Of a DNA stretch of 64,000 nucleotides, positions 35,277 to 45,450 are shown piece by piece. The notes beneath the pieces are model-generated. The model was not told the origin of the DNA. It made no database searches and saw only the letters and a program-made list of their open reading frames with translations. Within the stretch, counting starts at the first letter, position 1. Every line of letters starts with the position of its first letter. Origin of the DNA: Saprospiraceae bacterium (GTDB taxonomy: Bacteria > Bacteroidota > Bacteroidia > Chitinophagales > Saprospiraceae); contig JANQLV010000050.1 in the NCBI GenBank assembly GCA_028280415.1, forward strand, positions 1 to 64,000, given 5' to 3'. Made by a program: the position numbers and the translations under genes.

Positions 35277-35513
35277 CTATATCTTTTTAGTTTATCGATA
35301 AAGATAAGTAGCGCTAAAGAATTATCCTATTAATATTCATCTCACAGCAAATACTGGCATCTAATTTAAGTCTGAGCCCGATCAAACCCATTTTTTATTG
35401 AATTGTTTACAAATTTGATTGGATCATTAAGGAAATCCGCAATATTCCCCAGACATTCCATAACTTCGCGCCTGAAAATATGTTTAGAGGATGATTGAAA
35501 ATCATAATAAATT

Positions 35514-36053
35514 ATGCCAAAAATAAGTCTATATAAATTCATTTTAGTTGCAGGAATTGTATTACTCAACATTGGCTGCGACCAGGTTACTAAAGATATT
35601 GCTACTGAAAAGTTACAGGATAAACCCTCTACCTATTATCTCAATGATATGTTTGTCCTGACATTTGTAGAAAATGATGGTGCTTTTTTAAGTTTTGGTT
35701 CGAATATGAGTTCGACCATTCAATTCATACTGCTAAAGGCACTGCCTATCATTATGCTCGTGTTATTGACTTTTTATACTTTATTTTCAAAAGAGCTAAG
35801 CCGAAATCAAATCATTGCGTTGAGCTTTATTCTGGGAGGGGGGATAAGCAATATTTATGATCGATTACTTTATGGTAAAGTGGTAGATTTTATGAATATG
35901 GGGATTGGCGATTTGCGCACCGGGATTTTCAATTTTGCAGACGTGTCCATCATGATTGGAATTGGCATTTTTATATTTGCCAATTTATTTAGCAAAAAGA
36001 AAACAATCCCCGAAGAACCAGCAGCGAAGCCCGCAGCAAATAATGAGGATTAA
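35514..36053 (+). CDS. lspA: Lipoprotein signal peptidase
   Basis: 179 residues, four membrane segments. It cleaves signal peptides of prolipoproteins in the inner membrane. Catalytic aspartates are visible in GGGISNIYDR (Asp116) and FNFADVSI (Asp143), and the conserved N-terminal D-Q-x-T-K motif is present (CDQVTKDIA). The C-terminus has a short charged tail. The substrates are evident nearby: several lipoproteins are encoded within this window. It lies 13 bp from the convergent DinB-cupin gene. A near-consensus -7 box, TAACTTCG, lies at 35461-35468. Confidence 0.96.
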   Translation: MPKISLYKFILVAGIVLLNIGCDQVTKDIATEKLQDKPSTYYLNDMFVLTFVENDGAFLSFGSNMSSTIQFILLKALPIIMLVLLTFYTLFSKELSRNQIIALSFILGGGISNIYDRLLYGKVVDFMNMGIGDLRTGIFNFADVSIMIGIGIFIFANLFSKKKTIPEEPAAKPAANNED

Positions 36054-36066
36054 TGGCATTCTACAA

Positions 36067-36852
36067 TTACTCCCCTCCTGATGGTCCGTAAAAAATTACC
36101 CAGGTCGCAAAATCATCGGAAAATTGTTCAAAGCGATGTTCTATACCGGCAGGGACAAATAACACATCTCCTTTGGAAAAATGATGCCTCAAACCATCGT
36201 TATAAAAAATTCCCGAGCCCGATTCAATGACATACAATTCATCCTGCTCATGGGGCTTTTGCAAATCTACTTTCTCCGGAGCGTAGTACTCTACATACAT
36301 ACTGCCATGTTCCAGCAACTTGACAAATACTTGATCCGATTCCGCCAGTTTTCTTTTGGCCATTTTCGACTGGGCCAACCAAACTTCCTTTTTAGAATAT
36401 AATGCGCCGAAAATCTGGGCGAGATGATGTTCCAGATGACTGGTATAATCCTCAATCCACCAGGACATATCTCCTTTCTCTTCAAACTTGGGATCGCTCA
36501 CTTCAACACTTAATTCCTTTTCAGTATAGTTTTTCCAGATCGACAGTATTTGCCGATTTAGTGATTCCCACAAGCTCAAAATGTCACCAACTGGCTGATT
36601 CTGATAATCATTAGCCTTTACGAGTGCAGCTTGCGGGTATGGATTTATTGCCAAAGGCGCATCGGTCATCTTCACCTTCGTAAAACGTTGTAAATTGTAT
36701 AGTGCCGAATCTACTAAATGACCCATTATTTCTTTATTTGACCATTTACCGGGGGCAGGCCGGGTAATCAGCTTGACTTCATCTATAGCGACAAACAAAG
36801 CAGGCACATAATTTAAATGTCTCTCCAGTCTGTTAATACAAGGATGTTCCAT
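36067..36852 (-). CDS. DinB-like domain fused to a cupin
   Basis: 261 residues. Residues 1-155 form a DinB/YfiT four-helix bundle with candidate metal ligands (His46 in MGHLVDSA; HLEHHLAQIFG near 140). Residues 175-258 form a small cupin barrel (KPHEQDELYVIESGSG; GDVLFVPAGIEHRFE) with its His/Glu metal site. DinB proteins often act as metal-dependent thiol transferases and cupins as dioxygenases or sensors. The substrate is unknown. It lies next to a second DinB gene on the same strand, 31 bp downstream of that gene's stop. Confidence 0.87.
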   Translation of the reverse strand: MEHPCINRLERHLNYVPALFVAIDEVKLITRPAPGKWSNKEIMGHLVDSALYNLQRFTKVKMTDAPLAINPYPQAALVKANDYQNQPVGDILSLWESLNRQILSIWKNYTEKELSVEVSDPKFEEKGDMSWWIEDYTSHLEHHLAQIFGALYSKKEVWLAQSKMAKRKLAESDQVFVKLLEHGSMYVEYYAPEKVDLQKPHEQDELYVIESGSGIFYNDGLRHHFSKGDVLFVPAGIEHRFEQFSDDFATWVIFYGPSGGE

Positions 36853-36883
36853 ATTTCTTTTTCATTGAAATATAAAGGTCATT

Positions 36884-37399
36884 TTACAAATATCGTTCTC
36901 TTAGAATCCGCAGATGATGTATTTCATGTCCGGCAATCATATAAGCCAGAGCCCTCACCGAAACCGGATGTTCACTTGCTGTCCCCATTCTCTCCAGCAT
37001 GGCATCATCAAAGTTTTGAAACATGGCGATAGTTGATCGTCTAAGCGCATCGAATTCATCTAGCAGGGATGTTATACTTCTATTTTCTACATTATAAAAA
37101 GGTACATAATCATCTTGTTCAAAACCCTGTAAAGGTGTTTTATCATTACGTGCGATTCTCAGGGCCCGATAAGCAAAAATGCGTTCGGTATCTAATATAT
37201 GAATCAGAACTTCCTTGATAGACCACTTCCCTTCATCGTATCGATAGTCCCATTTTTCGACAGGTATTTTTTTGTAAAACTCTATGCTATTATGATGGAC
37301 CTCTTTTAATGTTTGTAAAAAATCATCTCCCGAAACCTGGTTGATATACAATTTGAAATAATCATGTGACTCATGATCTTCTGGTCTTCTATTGGTCAT
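36884..37399 (-). CDS. DinB family protein
   Basis: 171 residues, a single four-helix DinB bundle with the usual three-His metal site (HNSIEFY near 36, LIHILDTE with His67, and GHEIHHLRIL near 160). It is probably a metal-dependent transferase or hydrolase of unknown substrate. It is upstream of the DinB-cupin gene and may be cotranscribed with it. Confidence 0.9.
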   Translation of the reverse strand: MTNRRPEDHESHDYFKLYINQVSGDDFLQTLKEVHHNSIEFYKKIPVEKWDYRYDEGKWSIKEVLIHILDTERIFAYRALRIARNDKTPLQGFEQDDYVPFYNVENRSITSLLDEFDALRRSTIAMFQNFDDAMLERMGTASEHPVSVRALAYMIAGHEIHHLRILRERYL

Positions 37400-37471
37400 T
37401 TGTATCTATATTTAAAAATTTACAATTCTCAATTTCTTTTTGCCCATGTAGTCTGTATCTCTACTCCAAAT

Positions 37472-37924
37472 CTAGGCTTCATCATTCGTCCAAAAGTAAT
37501 AATTATGCTCCTTATCCAGTTCAAAACCACAGGCGGGATAAAGCTGGTTACCAATAATATTGGACTGTTCTGTTTCTAAAGACAAGCCAGCCGCTCCAGT
37601 TGTTCTGGCCAGAATCTTAGCTTGCTCCATTAATAACTTGGATACCCCTTTTCCCCGATGCTGTGCATCCACAAAAAGATCATTCAACAACCAAAGCCGT
37701 TTCATTCTTGTTGATGAAAACAGGGGATATAACTGTGTAAAGCCTATGGCCTGATTATCCTCAAAAGCCAAATAAATAACAGATTCGTTTTGATCAAGAC
37801 GTGCCTGCAGGAAATCTCTTGCCGCATTGGGGTTTGGCGCTTTTCTATAGAAAACGCGATAGGCTTCAAAGAGCGGCACTATTTGCTCCAAATGATCTAT
37901 AGATGCTTTTTCAATTTTTAACAT
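37472..37924 (-). CDS. GNAT family N-acetyltransferase
   Basis: 150 residues with the GNAT fold: the acetyl-CoA-binding motif A region (LFVDAQHRGKGVSKLLMEQA) near 85-105 and YPACGFELDKEHNYYFW near the C-terminus. The acceptor is unknown. It is followed on the same strand, 72 bp downstream, by the DinB genes. Confidence 0.93.
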   Translation of the reverse strand: MLKIEKASIDHLEQIVPLFEAYRVFYRKAPNPNAARDFLQARLDQNESVIYLAFEDNQAIGFTQLYPLFSSTRMKRLWLLNDLFVDAQHRGKGVSKLLMEQAKILARTTGAAGLSLETEQSNIIGNQLYPACGFELDKEHNYYFWTNDEA

Positions 37925-38061
37925 ATAAAGAATAAAACTTAATTAAACCAAAACCTCATAATCAATCATAAAGATGATCAAAATATTCATATTCACAAAC
38001 AGTCCTTTTGTCGAAAGAAATCCCCTTGCACTTTAAAATCTATCTATTTTAAAAAGAAAAA

Positions 38062-39144
38062 ATGAAACCTTTTGCCCCTTTCCTGTTCTTCTTCCTCCTA
38101 TGTTTTTGTGTAGCCGCACAAAAGGCATTAAGACCATCTGATTTTTTAACTACAGGTACAGCATACTCCTCCGGGAATGATTGTTTTCAGTTGACGGCTC
38201 CGGTAATCTGGCAAGGAGGAACAGTTTGGTATAGAGAACCCATCGATTTGCAGGAGTCATTTGAAATGGAGTTAAAATTGTTTTTTGGTTGTGATGATGA
38301 AGGAGCAGATGGAATGGTTTTCATTTTCCACCCCCGATTAAGGGATGGATTTCAGGGAGAAGGCATTGGTTTTGGTGGTTTGAATCCCGCACTCGGTATT
38401 GAAATGGACACCTATATGAACCCTCATTTAGCTGATCCCGAATACGATCATCTGGCGGTAATAAAAAATGGCCGCATGCATCACAGTTTAAGTATTTCTA
38501 AGGCTGTTCCTCTTTTACCCGGTTCTAAAAACATCGAGGACTGCAAGAACCACCGGGTTAACATCAAATGGAATCCTGTCAATACTAATCTCCGGATTTC
38601 AATTGATGGCAGCTTGCGCTTGAGTACTAATTATGATATTATTGGAAAAATATTCAGAGGTAATTCCCGCGTGTATTGGGGAATTTCTTCTGCTACGGGA
38701 GGGAAATACAATACCCATAAAGTATGTATGGAGAAACTGGAATTTGCCAAATCAACCGTTTATGATAAAAATACTGCAGCACGTATTCGCAGTGGAGAAG
38801 AGTATACTTTGAAAGGAGTTGATTTTCTTTCGGGAAAAACCAGTCTGCAACAATCCTCTTATGATGAATTGGATAAATTGGCTACGCTCTTGAAAGCATC
38901 TCCCGATCATCATATTTACATAAAAGGGCATACGGATGATGTAGGTAGTGCCAGTGCTAATCAAATGATTTCTAAAAAAAGAGCCGATGCTGTACGGGAT
39001 TATTTAATCCAAAAAGGCATTTCCAAAAACAGGATTAAATCCGCAGGACTCGGTGAATCCAATCCGAAGTTTAAAAACAACAGCCCCGAAAATCGCTTGA
39101 AAAATCGAAGAGTAGATGTTATGCTGATTATTCCCAAGGCTTGA
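38062..39144 (+). CDS. L-type lectin domain fused to OmpA peptidoglycan-binding domain
   Basis: 360 residues. Signal peptide (MKPFAPFLFFFLLCFCVAAQ). Residues 25-235 are a legume/L-type lectin-like beta sandwich (DGMVFIFHPRLRDGFQGEGIGFGG, GIEMDTYMNPHLADPEYDHLAVI). Residues 255-358 are an OmpA C-terminal domain (IYIKGHTDDVGSASANQMISKKRADAVRDYL, NRRVDVMLI). The lectin part should bind carbohydrate and the OmpA part the peptidoglycan, giving a wall-anchored sugar-binding protein. It is monocistronic. Confidence 0.9.
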   Translation: MKPFAPFLFFFLLCFCVAAQKALRPSDFLTTGTAYSSGNDCFQLTAPVIWQGGTVWYREPIDLQESFEMELKLFFGCDDEGADGMVFIFHPRLRDGFQGEGIGFGGLNPALGIEMDTYMNPHLADPEYDHLAVIKNGRMHHSLSISKAVPLLPGSKNIEDCKNHRVNIKWNPVNTNLRISIDGSLRLSTNYDIIGKIFRGNSRVYWGISSATGGKYNTHKVCMEKLEFAKSTVYDKNTAARIRSGEEYTLKGVDFLSGKTSLQQSSYDELDKLATLLKASPDHHIYIKGHTDDVGSASANQMISKKRADAVRDYLIQKGISKNRIKSAGLGESNPKFKNNSPENRLKNRRVDVMLIIPKA

Positions 39145-39198
39145 TCGCTTATGTTTGCTTCTCAGCCTTTCAAAATTGAAAGCTCCCCGGTACAAAGT

Positions 39199-40806
39199 CT
39201 AATATTTGATAATCAAAGCAGATTGCACTCCTGCTTCATCGGTATATTTGAGCCAGTAATTCCCTGCTGGCAAGCCTTGCAGGTTCAAATTTTTTTCGTT
39301 TTCAAAAAACAACAAAGTTTGGCCGAGCTGATTTAAAACTTCTATCCTGAAATTTGCCTGAGTCGTAGCGATAAATAATCGTTCCTGCACCGGATTCGGA
39401 AAAAAATCAAAACCAGACTGCCCCCTCTCCAGTTCTCTATTGGGTGTAAATGTCATATCCGCTCTCGCCACAAAGAAATCGGTATTCCCCGCTGATTCCA
39501 GGCTTATATTTCCGAAAAAAGCAGTTCCCAGATAGATACCTCCGACGTAAACCTGTCCCAGTTCATCTACCTCTATTTCCGTTGATGAAGTCTGCATTGA
39601 CCCACGTATCCCTGCAAGCTTTTCTACTAATCCATTTTCAGTATTAAAAAAAGCAATATAGCCTTCTAGCGCGCTTTGCGTTTCCAAACTCAAATCATCA
39701 ATGATCAATTCGCCTACATAATGACCGATCATCAGTACCTGTGTACCGTTTAAGGCAATATCAAAACTAAAACTCGAATCATTGAATTCATCATTCGCCA
39801 GCGCCCTGCCCCAAAGCAGATTTCCCTCCGAATCCATTTTCAATAAGAATAAATTATCCTCAAAACCCGGCGTTAACAATTCCAAGCCCTCTATTAATAA
39901 AACTCCTGTCAAATGTCCTCCAACAAAAATATGTCCCGCTTCATCGATTGCTAATGAAGTAGCCAGATTATCAAATACCCCCGTACCGATCCTGCCCCAA
40001 AGGGGTTCTCCAGATGAAGTAAATGCAGCTATAAACATATCGAAGTCGGTACTAACCGAATTCAGATTATCCGCTCCCAGGGTGATACTGCCCGTAAGAT
40101 TACCGGCAAGGATCAGTGCTCCTTCCGGGCTTAAATCAATTACTTGCGGACGAATAATTCCCGTACTGCCATAAGTACTTCCCCATAGCAAATTACCTTC
40201 AGAATCGTATTGAGCCAAAAAGGCATCTTCCGCCGCCTGGGCGGCCAATACCGTATCACCGAGCATGAGGCTATCGCTGTAATAACCCGTCACAAAAATA
40301 TTATTTGCCGCATCGACCACCAGATCATTAGCAACTTTTGCCGCTGTACCATTAATAGTATGCACCCAAAGCAAATCTCCTTCCGATGAATATTTTGCCA
40401 GAAAATAAGCTTTAGAGTTTAGCCCGGCAGTAATAGTATCATCCTCGAAGAATGCTTCAACCCAATACTGCCCTAACCAAAGCAGGTTGCCTTCAGAATC
40501 CTCTTCTACATCCAGAGAAAGGTCATTATCGCTACTTCCGGCACTTACCGCCCATTGAACGATCCCCTCTGTATCAAGTTTTGCCAAATAGGCATCGCTT
40601 CCCTCCACTGCTTGTAAAGAAGTATTCCCGAAATCAATTTCCGAAGTATAATTTCCCGCCAGTATTAAAGCTCCTGAATCGCTATATTTCAGAGCAGCAA
40701 GAGACTCACTTCCCACTCCCCCAAACCGCTCTGCCCAGTTCCAGTCTTGTGCCAGGCAGTTCGTACCTAAAAATATCCCTATAAAAATGAGTAATGCAAG
40801 CTGCAT
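39199..40806 (-). CDS. Beta-propeller (SBBP-type) protein with T9SS type A sorting domain
   Basis: 535 residues. Signal peptide (MQLALLIFIGIFLGTNCLAQ). Seven or more repeats of about 55 residues of SBBP type (GNLLWGSTYGSTG..., ILAGNYTSEIDFGNTSL, FVGGHLTGVLLIEG) form a propeller. The C-terminus is a type A sorting domain (DFFPNPVQERLFIATTQ... LPAGNYWLKYTDEAG... IIKY), so the protein is exported by T9SS. It is probably a surface protein of unknown binding partner. Confidence 0.92.
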   Translation of the reverse strand: MQLALLIFIGIFLGTNCLAQDWNWAERFGGVGSESLAALKYSDSGALILAGNYTSEIDFGNTSLQAVEGSDAYLAKLDTEGIVQWAVSAGSSDNDLSLDVEEDSEGNLLWLGQYWVEAFFEDDTITAGLNSKAYFLAKYSSEGDLLWVHTINGTAAKVANDLVVDAANNIFVTGYYSDSLMLGDTVLAAQAAEDAFLAQYDSEGNLLWGSTYGSTGIIRPQVIDLSPEGALILAGNLTGSITLGADNLNSVSTDFDMFIAAFTSSGEPLWGRIGTGVFDNLATSLAIDEAGHIFVGGHLTGVLLIEGLELLTPGFEDNLFLLKMDSEGNLLWGRALANDEFNDSSFSFDIALNGTQVLMIGHYVGELIIDDLSLETQSALEGYIAFFNTENGLVEKLAGIRGSMQTSSTEIEVDELGQVYVGGIYLGTAFFGNISLESAGNTDFFVARADMTFTPNRELERGQSGFDFFPNPVQERLFIATTQANFRIEVLNQLGQTLLFFENEKNLNLQGLPAGNYWLKYTDEAGVQSALIIKY

Positions 40807-40885
40807 AAATCCGTTTTAAAGACGTTTTCAATAAATAAAAGTACGCAATAAAACAGTACCTGTTAATTATAAAACGAAAACTAAG

Positions 40886-40893
40886 TAACTTTG
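40886..40893 (+). promoter_or_regulatory. -7 promoter box for the TPR lipoprotein gene
   Basis: TAACTTTG fits TAnnTTTG and lies 60 bp before the ATG at 40953. No TTTG is found at 19-bp spacing. Confidence 0.45.
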
Positions 40894-40952
40894 GTCTTGG
40901 TTTTACAAATCACCTTGTAGAATATCCGATAACAAAGATTAAAAAAATAAAA

Positions 40953-41972
40953 ATGTATCTCAGGAATTTAATACTACTTAGTATCGCATTTACCTTGACT
41001 CTGTTTACAGCTTGCACGGATGATGCCACAGATCAGGAAGAAACACTCCGGGTTGTCTCAACCGGAAACCCTACGATTGATGGTTTGACTGCGAAAATTA
41101 TAGCACATCCCAAGGATCATAAGCTTTACGCCCAGCGAGCTGCTGCCTATTTTGAAATGGAAGGCTATGATGAAGCAATTGCCGATATGGCCGATGCCCT
41201 CAGACTGGATTCCAATAATGTATCCTACCATTATCTTCTTTCTGATGTTTATCTCGAGTATTATAAATCCAATCAGGCCTTATTGACTATGGAAAGAGCC
41301 GTCACATTGGAGCCGGAAAACATCACTTCCCTGTTGAAGTTAGCGCAGCTGCAATTATTTTTAAAGCAAAACAAAAATTCTTTGCAGACAATAAACAGCA
41401 TTTTGGAGATTAACAAAAATAATGCTGAAGCCTACGTTTTGATGGGAGCTAATTTTGAGCAAATGGGGGATGAAGCCAAAGCGATAAATAGTTATCAAAC
41501 TGCCATCGAGAACAATCCCAACCTTGCCGATATTCACATGAAACTAGGGCAGATTTTTGCGGCAAAACAAAACAAGCTGGCTATCCGGTATTTTGATAAT
41601 GCCATTGCCGTTGAGCCTGAAAATGTTATGCTGCTTTACGCAAAAGCTGAATATTTACATAATAATGATCAATTAGATGAAGCGCTGGAAGTATTGAAAG
41701 AGGTAGTTATCAAGGATCATCAATTTACAGACGCCATCTTCCGTTCGGGAATTATTTATATCGAAAAAGATTCTTTGGAAAAAGCCTATAATCAGTTTGA
41801 TTTGGTTATTAAAAATGATCCTGCCTCTGTAAAGGGTTTTTATTATCGCGGTCTTAGCTCAGAGCTGAATGGAAAACCTGCTCAGGCTAAAACTGATTAT
41901 GAACAGGCACTGGCACTGGCTCCGGAATATCAAAAAGCTAAAGAAGCACTCAGCAGATTGCAGAATAGATAA
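40953..41972 (+). CDS. TPR-repeat lipoprotein
   Basis: 339 residues. Lipoprotein signal with lipobox FTAC (Cys21), then eight or so TPR motifs (AAAYFEMEGYDEAIADMADALRLD, LAQLQLFLKQNKNSLQTINSILEIN, GLSSELNGKPAQAKTDYEQALALAP). TPR lipoproteins of this size act as scaffolds in outer-membrane assembly or T9SS-linked processes. No specific role can be named. It is followed 120 bp later by a thioredoxin-like lipoprotein, dodecin and thrS on the same strand. Confidence 0.92.
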   Translation: MYLRNLILLSIAFTLTLFTACTDDATDQEETLRVVSTGNPTIDGLTAKIIAHPKDHKLYAQRAAAYFEMEGYDEAIADMADALRLDSNNVSYHYLLSDVYLEYYKSNQALLTMERAVTLEPENITSLLKLAQLQLFLKQNKNSLQTINSILEINKNNAEAYVLMGANFEQMGDEAKAINSYQTAIENNPNLADIHMKLGQIFAAKQNKLAIRYFDNAIAVEPENVMLLYAKAEYLHNNDQLDEALEVLKEVVIKDHQFTDAIFRSGIIYIEKDSLEKAYNQFDLVIKNDPASVKGFYYRGLSSELNGKPAQAKTDYEQALALAPEYQKAKEALSRLQNR

Positions 41973-42092
41973 AACTGACTGGAAAATAGTACCAAAGAGA
42001 GCCTGTAAAAAAGGAATGACTATATCTGGTCATAAATTTATTGTTATATTTATAGTCTATTATATCAAAACGCCCAAAAGAACATACGTTAG

Positions 42093-42755
42093 ATGAAAAA
42101 CCTAATTTATATCTTGTTATTTTTTAGTTTGTTCGCCTGTAATAATGAGTCTGCTCCCACAGAAAAAGATATGCCTCAAGCTGCGGCCGCGATCAATCCG
42201 CCACCCCAAAAAATCAAGCCATATGTACTGAAAAAGGATACTACAGATCCCAAACCTCGTAGGAATCCATACGTGATGACAGACCCTGCAAGACCTAAAT
42301 CAGAGATCAATACCATTTTCCCTTATGATATCGCCCTAAAGGATGCAAAAGGTAAAATACATAATTCGGCTGATATCCTTAAAAGCAATGGCAAACCTAC
42401 GGTGGTGCTATTTTGGTTAACCACCTGTTTTCCCTGTCGAATAGAAATGAAGGCTATTCAAAAAGAAATTGATAGCTGGAAAACGGAAACGGATTTCAAT
42501 ATTGTCGCTATTTCTACTGATTTCGAAAAAAATTACGATGCTTTTGTCAAAAGAGTTGAGGAAAGCAATTGGTCCTTCGAGGCTTATGTAGATATTAATC
42601 GCGAATTTCGCAAAGTGATGCCCGGTAGTCTGAATGGTTTGCCTCAGTCTTTCATATTTGATAAAAACGGGGAGATCGTTTACCACAAAAAGAAATATAT
42701 CAGCGGTGATGAACACAAACTTTATGCAAAAGTAAAAGAACTTGCCGTTAAATAA
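42093..42755 (+). CDS. TlpA-like thioredoxin-fold lipoprotein
   Basis: 220 residues. Lipobox LFAC (Cys16), a Pro-rich linker (20-75), then an AhpC/TSA-Redoxin fold with the redox pair Cys112/Cys115 in TTCFPCRIEM. Such proteins reduce or exchange disulfides in the periplasm. It lies 35 bp upstream of the dodecin gene. Confidence 0.92.
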   Translation: MKNLIYILLFFSLFACNNESAPTEKDMPQAAAAINPPPQKIKPYVLKKDTTDPKPRRNPYVMTDPARPKSEINTIFPYDIALKDAKGKIHNSADILKSNGKPTVVLFWLTTCFPCRIEMKAIQKEIDSWKTETDFNIVAISTDFEKNYDAFVKRVEESNWSFEAYVDINREFRKVMPGSLNGLPQSFIFDKNGEIVYHKKKYISGDEHKLYAKVKELAVK

Positions 42756-42790
42756 TAAACCCTATTTTTTAATTTCAAAACAATCATTTC

Positions 42791-42991
42791 ATGGCTATTC
42801 TAAAAGTTATCGAAATATTATCCAGTTCTGAAAAAAGCTGGGAAGATGCCACTCGCAAAGCTGTAAAAAAAGCTTCTAAATCCGTTAAAAATATTCGCTC
42901 TGCCTTTGTACAAAGCCAGAGTGTTACCGTTAATGGCGATAGTGTACAGGAATATCGCGTTAATGTAAAAATCACTTTCGAAGTAGATTAA
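42791..42991 (+). CDS. Dodecin family flavin-binding protein
   Basis: 66 residues, the usual dodecin length, with the sequence pattern of the family (KVIEILSSSEKSWEDATRKAV, VQEYRVNVKITFEV). The conserved Trp in KSWEDA stacks on bound flavin. Dodecins form hollow dodecamers that store or buffer FMN or riboflavin. It lies 35 bp after the TlpA-like gene and is probably cotranscribed. Confidence 0.95.
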   Translation: MAILKVIEILSSSEKSWEDATRKAVKKASKSVKNIRSAFVQSQSVTVNGDSVQEYRVNVKITFEVD

Positions 42992-43204
42992 CTTATTTTC
43001 GGCGGTAGGCGAAAAAGGCTTTACTGCCGAATCTTTTATATCCTTCCTATTAATTCTTTGGCAGTTCTGCCAAGATCGGCCGCATATTCTGGCATATTAT
43101 TTTCGAAAATTGATAAATTTGCGCTCCGTCTGAACTTTTAAATAAAAATAAGCGTAGACGAGACTATAATCTTATAGCATCGAAAATCAAATATTATACA
43201 ACCG

Positions 43205-45127
43205 ATGATCAACATTACTTTTCCCGATGGCAATGTGAGGCAGTATGAACAAGGAATCAATGCCCTGGAAATTGCCCAGTCAATTAGTGAAGGCCTGGCC
43301 CGAAATGTACTTTCTGCCACAGTAAACGGCGAAATATGGGATGCAACCCGTCCTATCGAAACCGATGCAGAAATCAAATTGCATACCTGGAATGATGAGG
43401 AAGGTAAATTTGCTTTTAGACATTCTTCAGCTCACTTGATGGCTGAGGCACTGGAAGCTGTTTACCCTGGCATCAAATTCGGAACCGGACCAGCTACCGA
43501 CAATGGATTTTACTATGATGTTGATCCCGGAGAGCATCATATTTCCTCTGATGACTTCCCAAAGATCGAGCAAAAGATGCTCGAACTTGCCCGAGAGAAA
43601 AACGCTTATATCAGGAAGCCCATCAGCCGGGAAGATGCCCTAAATTATTTTAATGAAAAAGGTGATGAATACAAGATAGAGCTGATCGAGAAAAGAGGAG
43701 CCGATGAGGCTTTGACGCTTTATGAGCAAGGTAACTTTGTCGACTTATGTCGAGGCCCTCATATTCCGGATACCGGAAAAATCAAGGCTGTAAAATTGAT
43801 GAATATTGCTGGTGCCTACTGGCAGGGGGATGAGAACCGGCAGCAAATGACCAGAGTTTACGGGGTTTCTTTTCCAAAACAAAAAGAACTAAACCAGTAT
43901 CTCGAGATGCTGGAAGAAGCCAAAAAACGCGATCATCGCAAATTAGGCGCAGAGTTGGAACTCTTTATGTTCTCCGAGCGGGTAGGCATGGGGCTTCCAA
44001 TCTGGCTTCCTAAAGGAAATGCACTAAGGGACCGGCTGATGAATTTCCTGAGAATAGAGCAAGAAAAAAGAGGATATAAACTCGTAACAACTCCACATAT
44101 CGGAAAGAAAGACCTTTATGTCACTTCCGGTCATTATGAAAAATATGGTGAAGATTCTTTTCAGCCTATCAAAACGCCAAAAGAAGGAGAAGAATTTTTA
44201 TTGAAACCAATGAATTGTCCACATCACTGTGAAATCTACGCCAATCGTCCCCACTCCTACCGGGAATTGCCCCTTAGGATTGCCGAATTCGGTACAGTAT
44301 ATCGATACGAACAAAGCGGAGAACTACACGGGCTTTCCAGAGTAAGAGGATTCACTCAGGACGATGCGCATATTTTCTGTACGCCGGATCAGCTTAAGGC
44401 AGAATTCTTAAATGTCCTGGATTTAACTACTGTAGTACTCAATAAAATGGGCTTTGATGAATTCAATGCTCAGATATCTCTTCGTGATCCGAATAAACCG
44501 GAAAAATACATCGGTACCGATGAGAACTGGGATAATGCCGAGCGGGCAATCATTGAAGCTACTAAAGAGGTAGGTTTAGAGACAGTAACAGAACTTGGCG
44601 AAGCAGCATTCTATGGCCCCAAGCTCGACTTTATGGTAAAAGATGCCCTGGGACGTTCCTGGCAATTGGGAACTATACAAGTAGATTATAACTTACCTGA
44701 TCGATTTCAATTAGAATATGTAGGTTCGGATAACCAAACGCATCGCCCGGTTATGATTCACCGTGCTCCTTTTGGTTCTATGGAGCGTTTTATCAGTATT
44801 CTAATTGAACATACTGGGGGTAAATTTCCGCTCTGGTTAACGCCGGAGCAGTATGCTATTCTTCCAATAAGTGATCGCTTTAATCACATCGCTAAAGAGA
44901 TAGAACAGAAGCTTGCTTTACATGATATTCGTGGAATCATCGATGATCGATCTGAGAAGATTGGTAGAAAAATCAGGGATACAGAGGTGAAGAAAATACC
45001 TTTTATGCTGATCATAGGCGAGAAAGAGGCTGAAGCGGGAACGATTTCCGTCAGAAAGCAGGGACATGGAGATGTCGGAGTGATGTCAATAGATGAGTTT
45101 GTTCAGTATTTTACAGAACAACTCTAG
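43205..45127 (+). CDS. thrS: Threonine-tRNA ligase
   Basis: 640 residues, typical length. Order: TGS domain (1-62), tRNA-editing SAD domain (about 70-230; [26 protein letters not shown]), class II catalytic core (about 240-540; motif 2 [22 protein letters not shown], zinc-site [10 protein letters not shown], motif 3 [18 protein letters not shown]) and C-terminal anticodon-binding domain (545-640). It charges tRNA-Thr. A TAAATTTG -7 box lies at 43114-43121, about 90 bp upstream. The infC/rpmI/rplT genes often found next to thrS are not adjacent. Confidence 0.98.
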   Translation: MINITFPDGNVRQYEQGINALEIAQSISEGLARNVLSATVNGEIWDATRPIETDAEIKLHTWNDEEGKFAFRHSSAHLMAEALEAVYPGIKFGTGPATDNGFYYDVDPGEHHISSDDFPKIEQKMLELAREKNAYIRKPISREDALNYFNEKGDEYKIELIEKRGADEALTLYEQGNFVDLCRGPHIPDTGKIKAVKLMNIAGAYWQGDENRQQMTRVYGVSFPKQKELNQYLEMLEEAKKRDHRKLGAELELFMFSERVGMGLPIWLPKGNALRDRLMNFLRIEQEKRGYKLVTTPHIGKKDLYVTSGHYEKYGEDSFQPIKTPKEGEEFLLKPMNCPHHCEIYANRPHSYRELPLRIAEFGTVYRYEQSGELHGLSRVRGFTQDDAHIFCTPDQLKAEFLNVLDLTTVVLNKMGFDEFNAQISLRDPNKPEKYIGTDENWDNAERAIIEATKEVGLETVTELGEAAFYGPKLDFMVKDALGRSWQLGTIQVDYNLPDRFQLEYVGSDNQTHRPVMIHRAPFGSMERFISILIEHTGGKFPLWLTPEQYAILPISDRFNHIAKEIEQKLALHDIRGIIDDRSEKIGRKIRDTEVKKIPFMLIIGEKEAEAGTISVRKQGHGDVGVMSIDEFVQYFTEQL

Positions 45128-45205
45128 ATCGAAACAAGCACCTTTTGCCAAATGGGACATCTGGTAAGGGTGCTATGCCTATCAGCCTGGTTAGAAAGAG
45201 CGAAT

Positions 45206-45419
45206 ATTAAAATGTTCCCTAATCCTGCTAAGGATTATTTCCAGCATTTCCAATGCTCAAATTGTTGAACAAGTGCTTGTTTATAATGTACTTGGAAAGC
45301 TCGTAAAAAGCTTTAACAATAATAATGACCGGTTTTATGTAGGAGATTTGTCAAAAGGTATTTATCTTGTACAAATGATTGATGAGGATTCCAAGATTAC
45401 GAAGACACTCAAATTATGA
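45206..45419 (+). pseudogene. Frameshifted T9SS type A sorting-domain remnant
   Basis: The start of a sorting domain (IKMFPNPAKDY, frame of 45206) breaks after about 11 codons and continues in another frame from 45237 (ISSISNAQIVEQVLVYNVLGK... GDLSKGIYLVQMIDED... LKL, TGA at 45417). A frameshift of one or two bases splits the domain, and no passenger domain is visible between thrS and this fragment. A relic of a deleted T9SS cargo gene. Confidence 0.8.
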
Positions 45420-45450
45420 AAAACTAAGTTTCTATAAACGATAATTTCAG

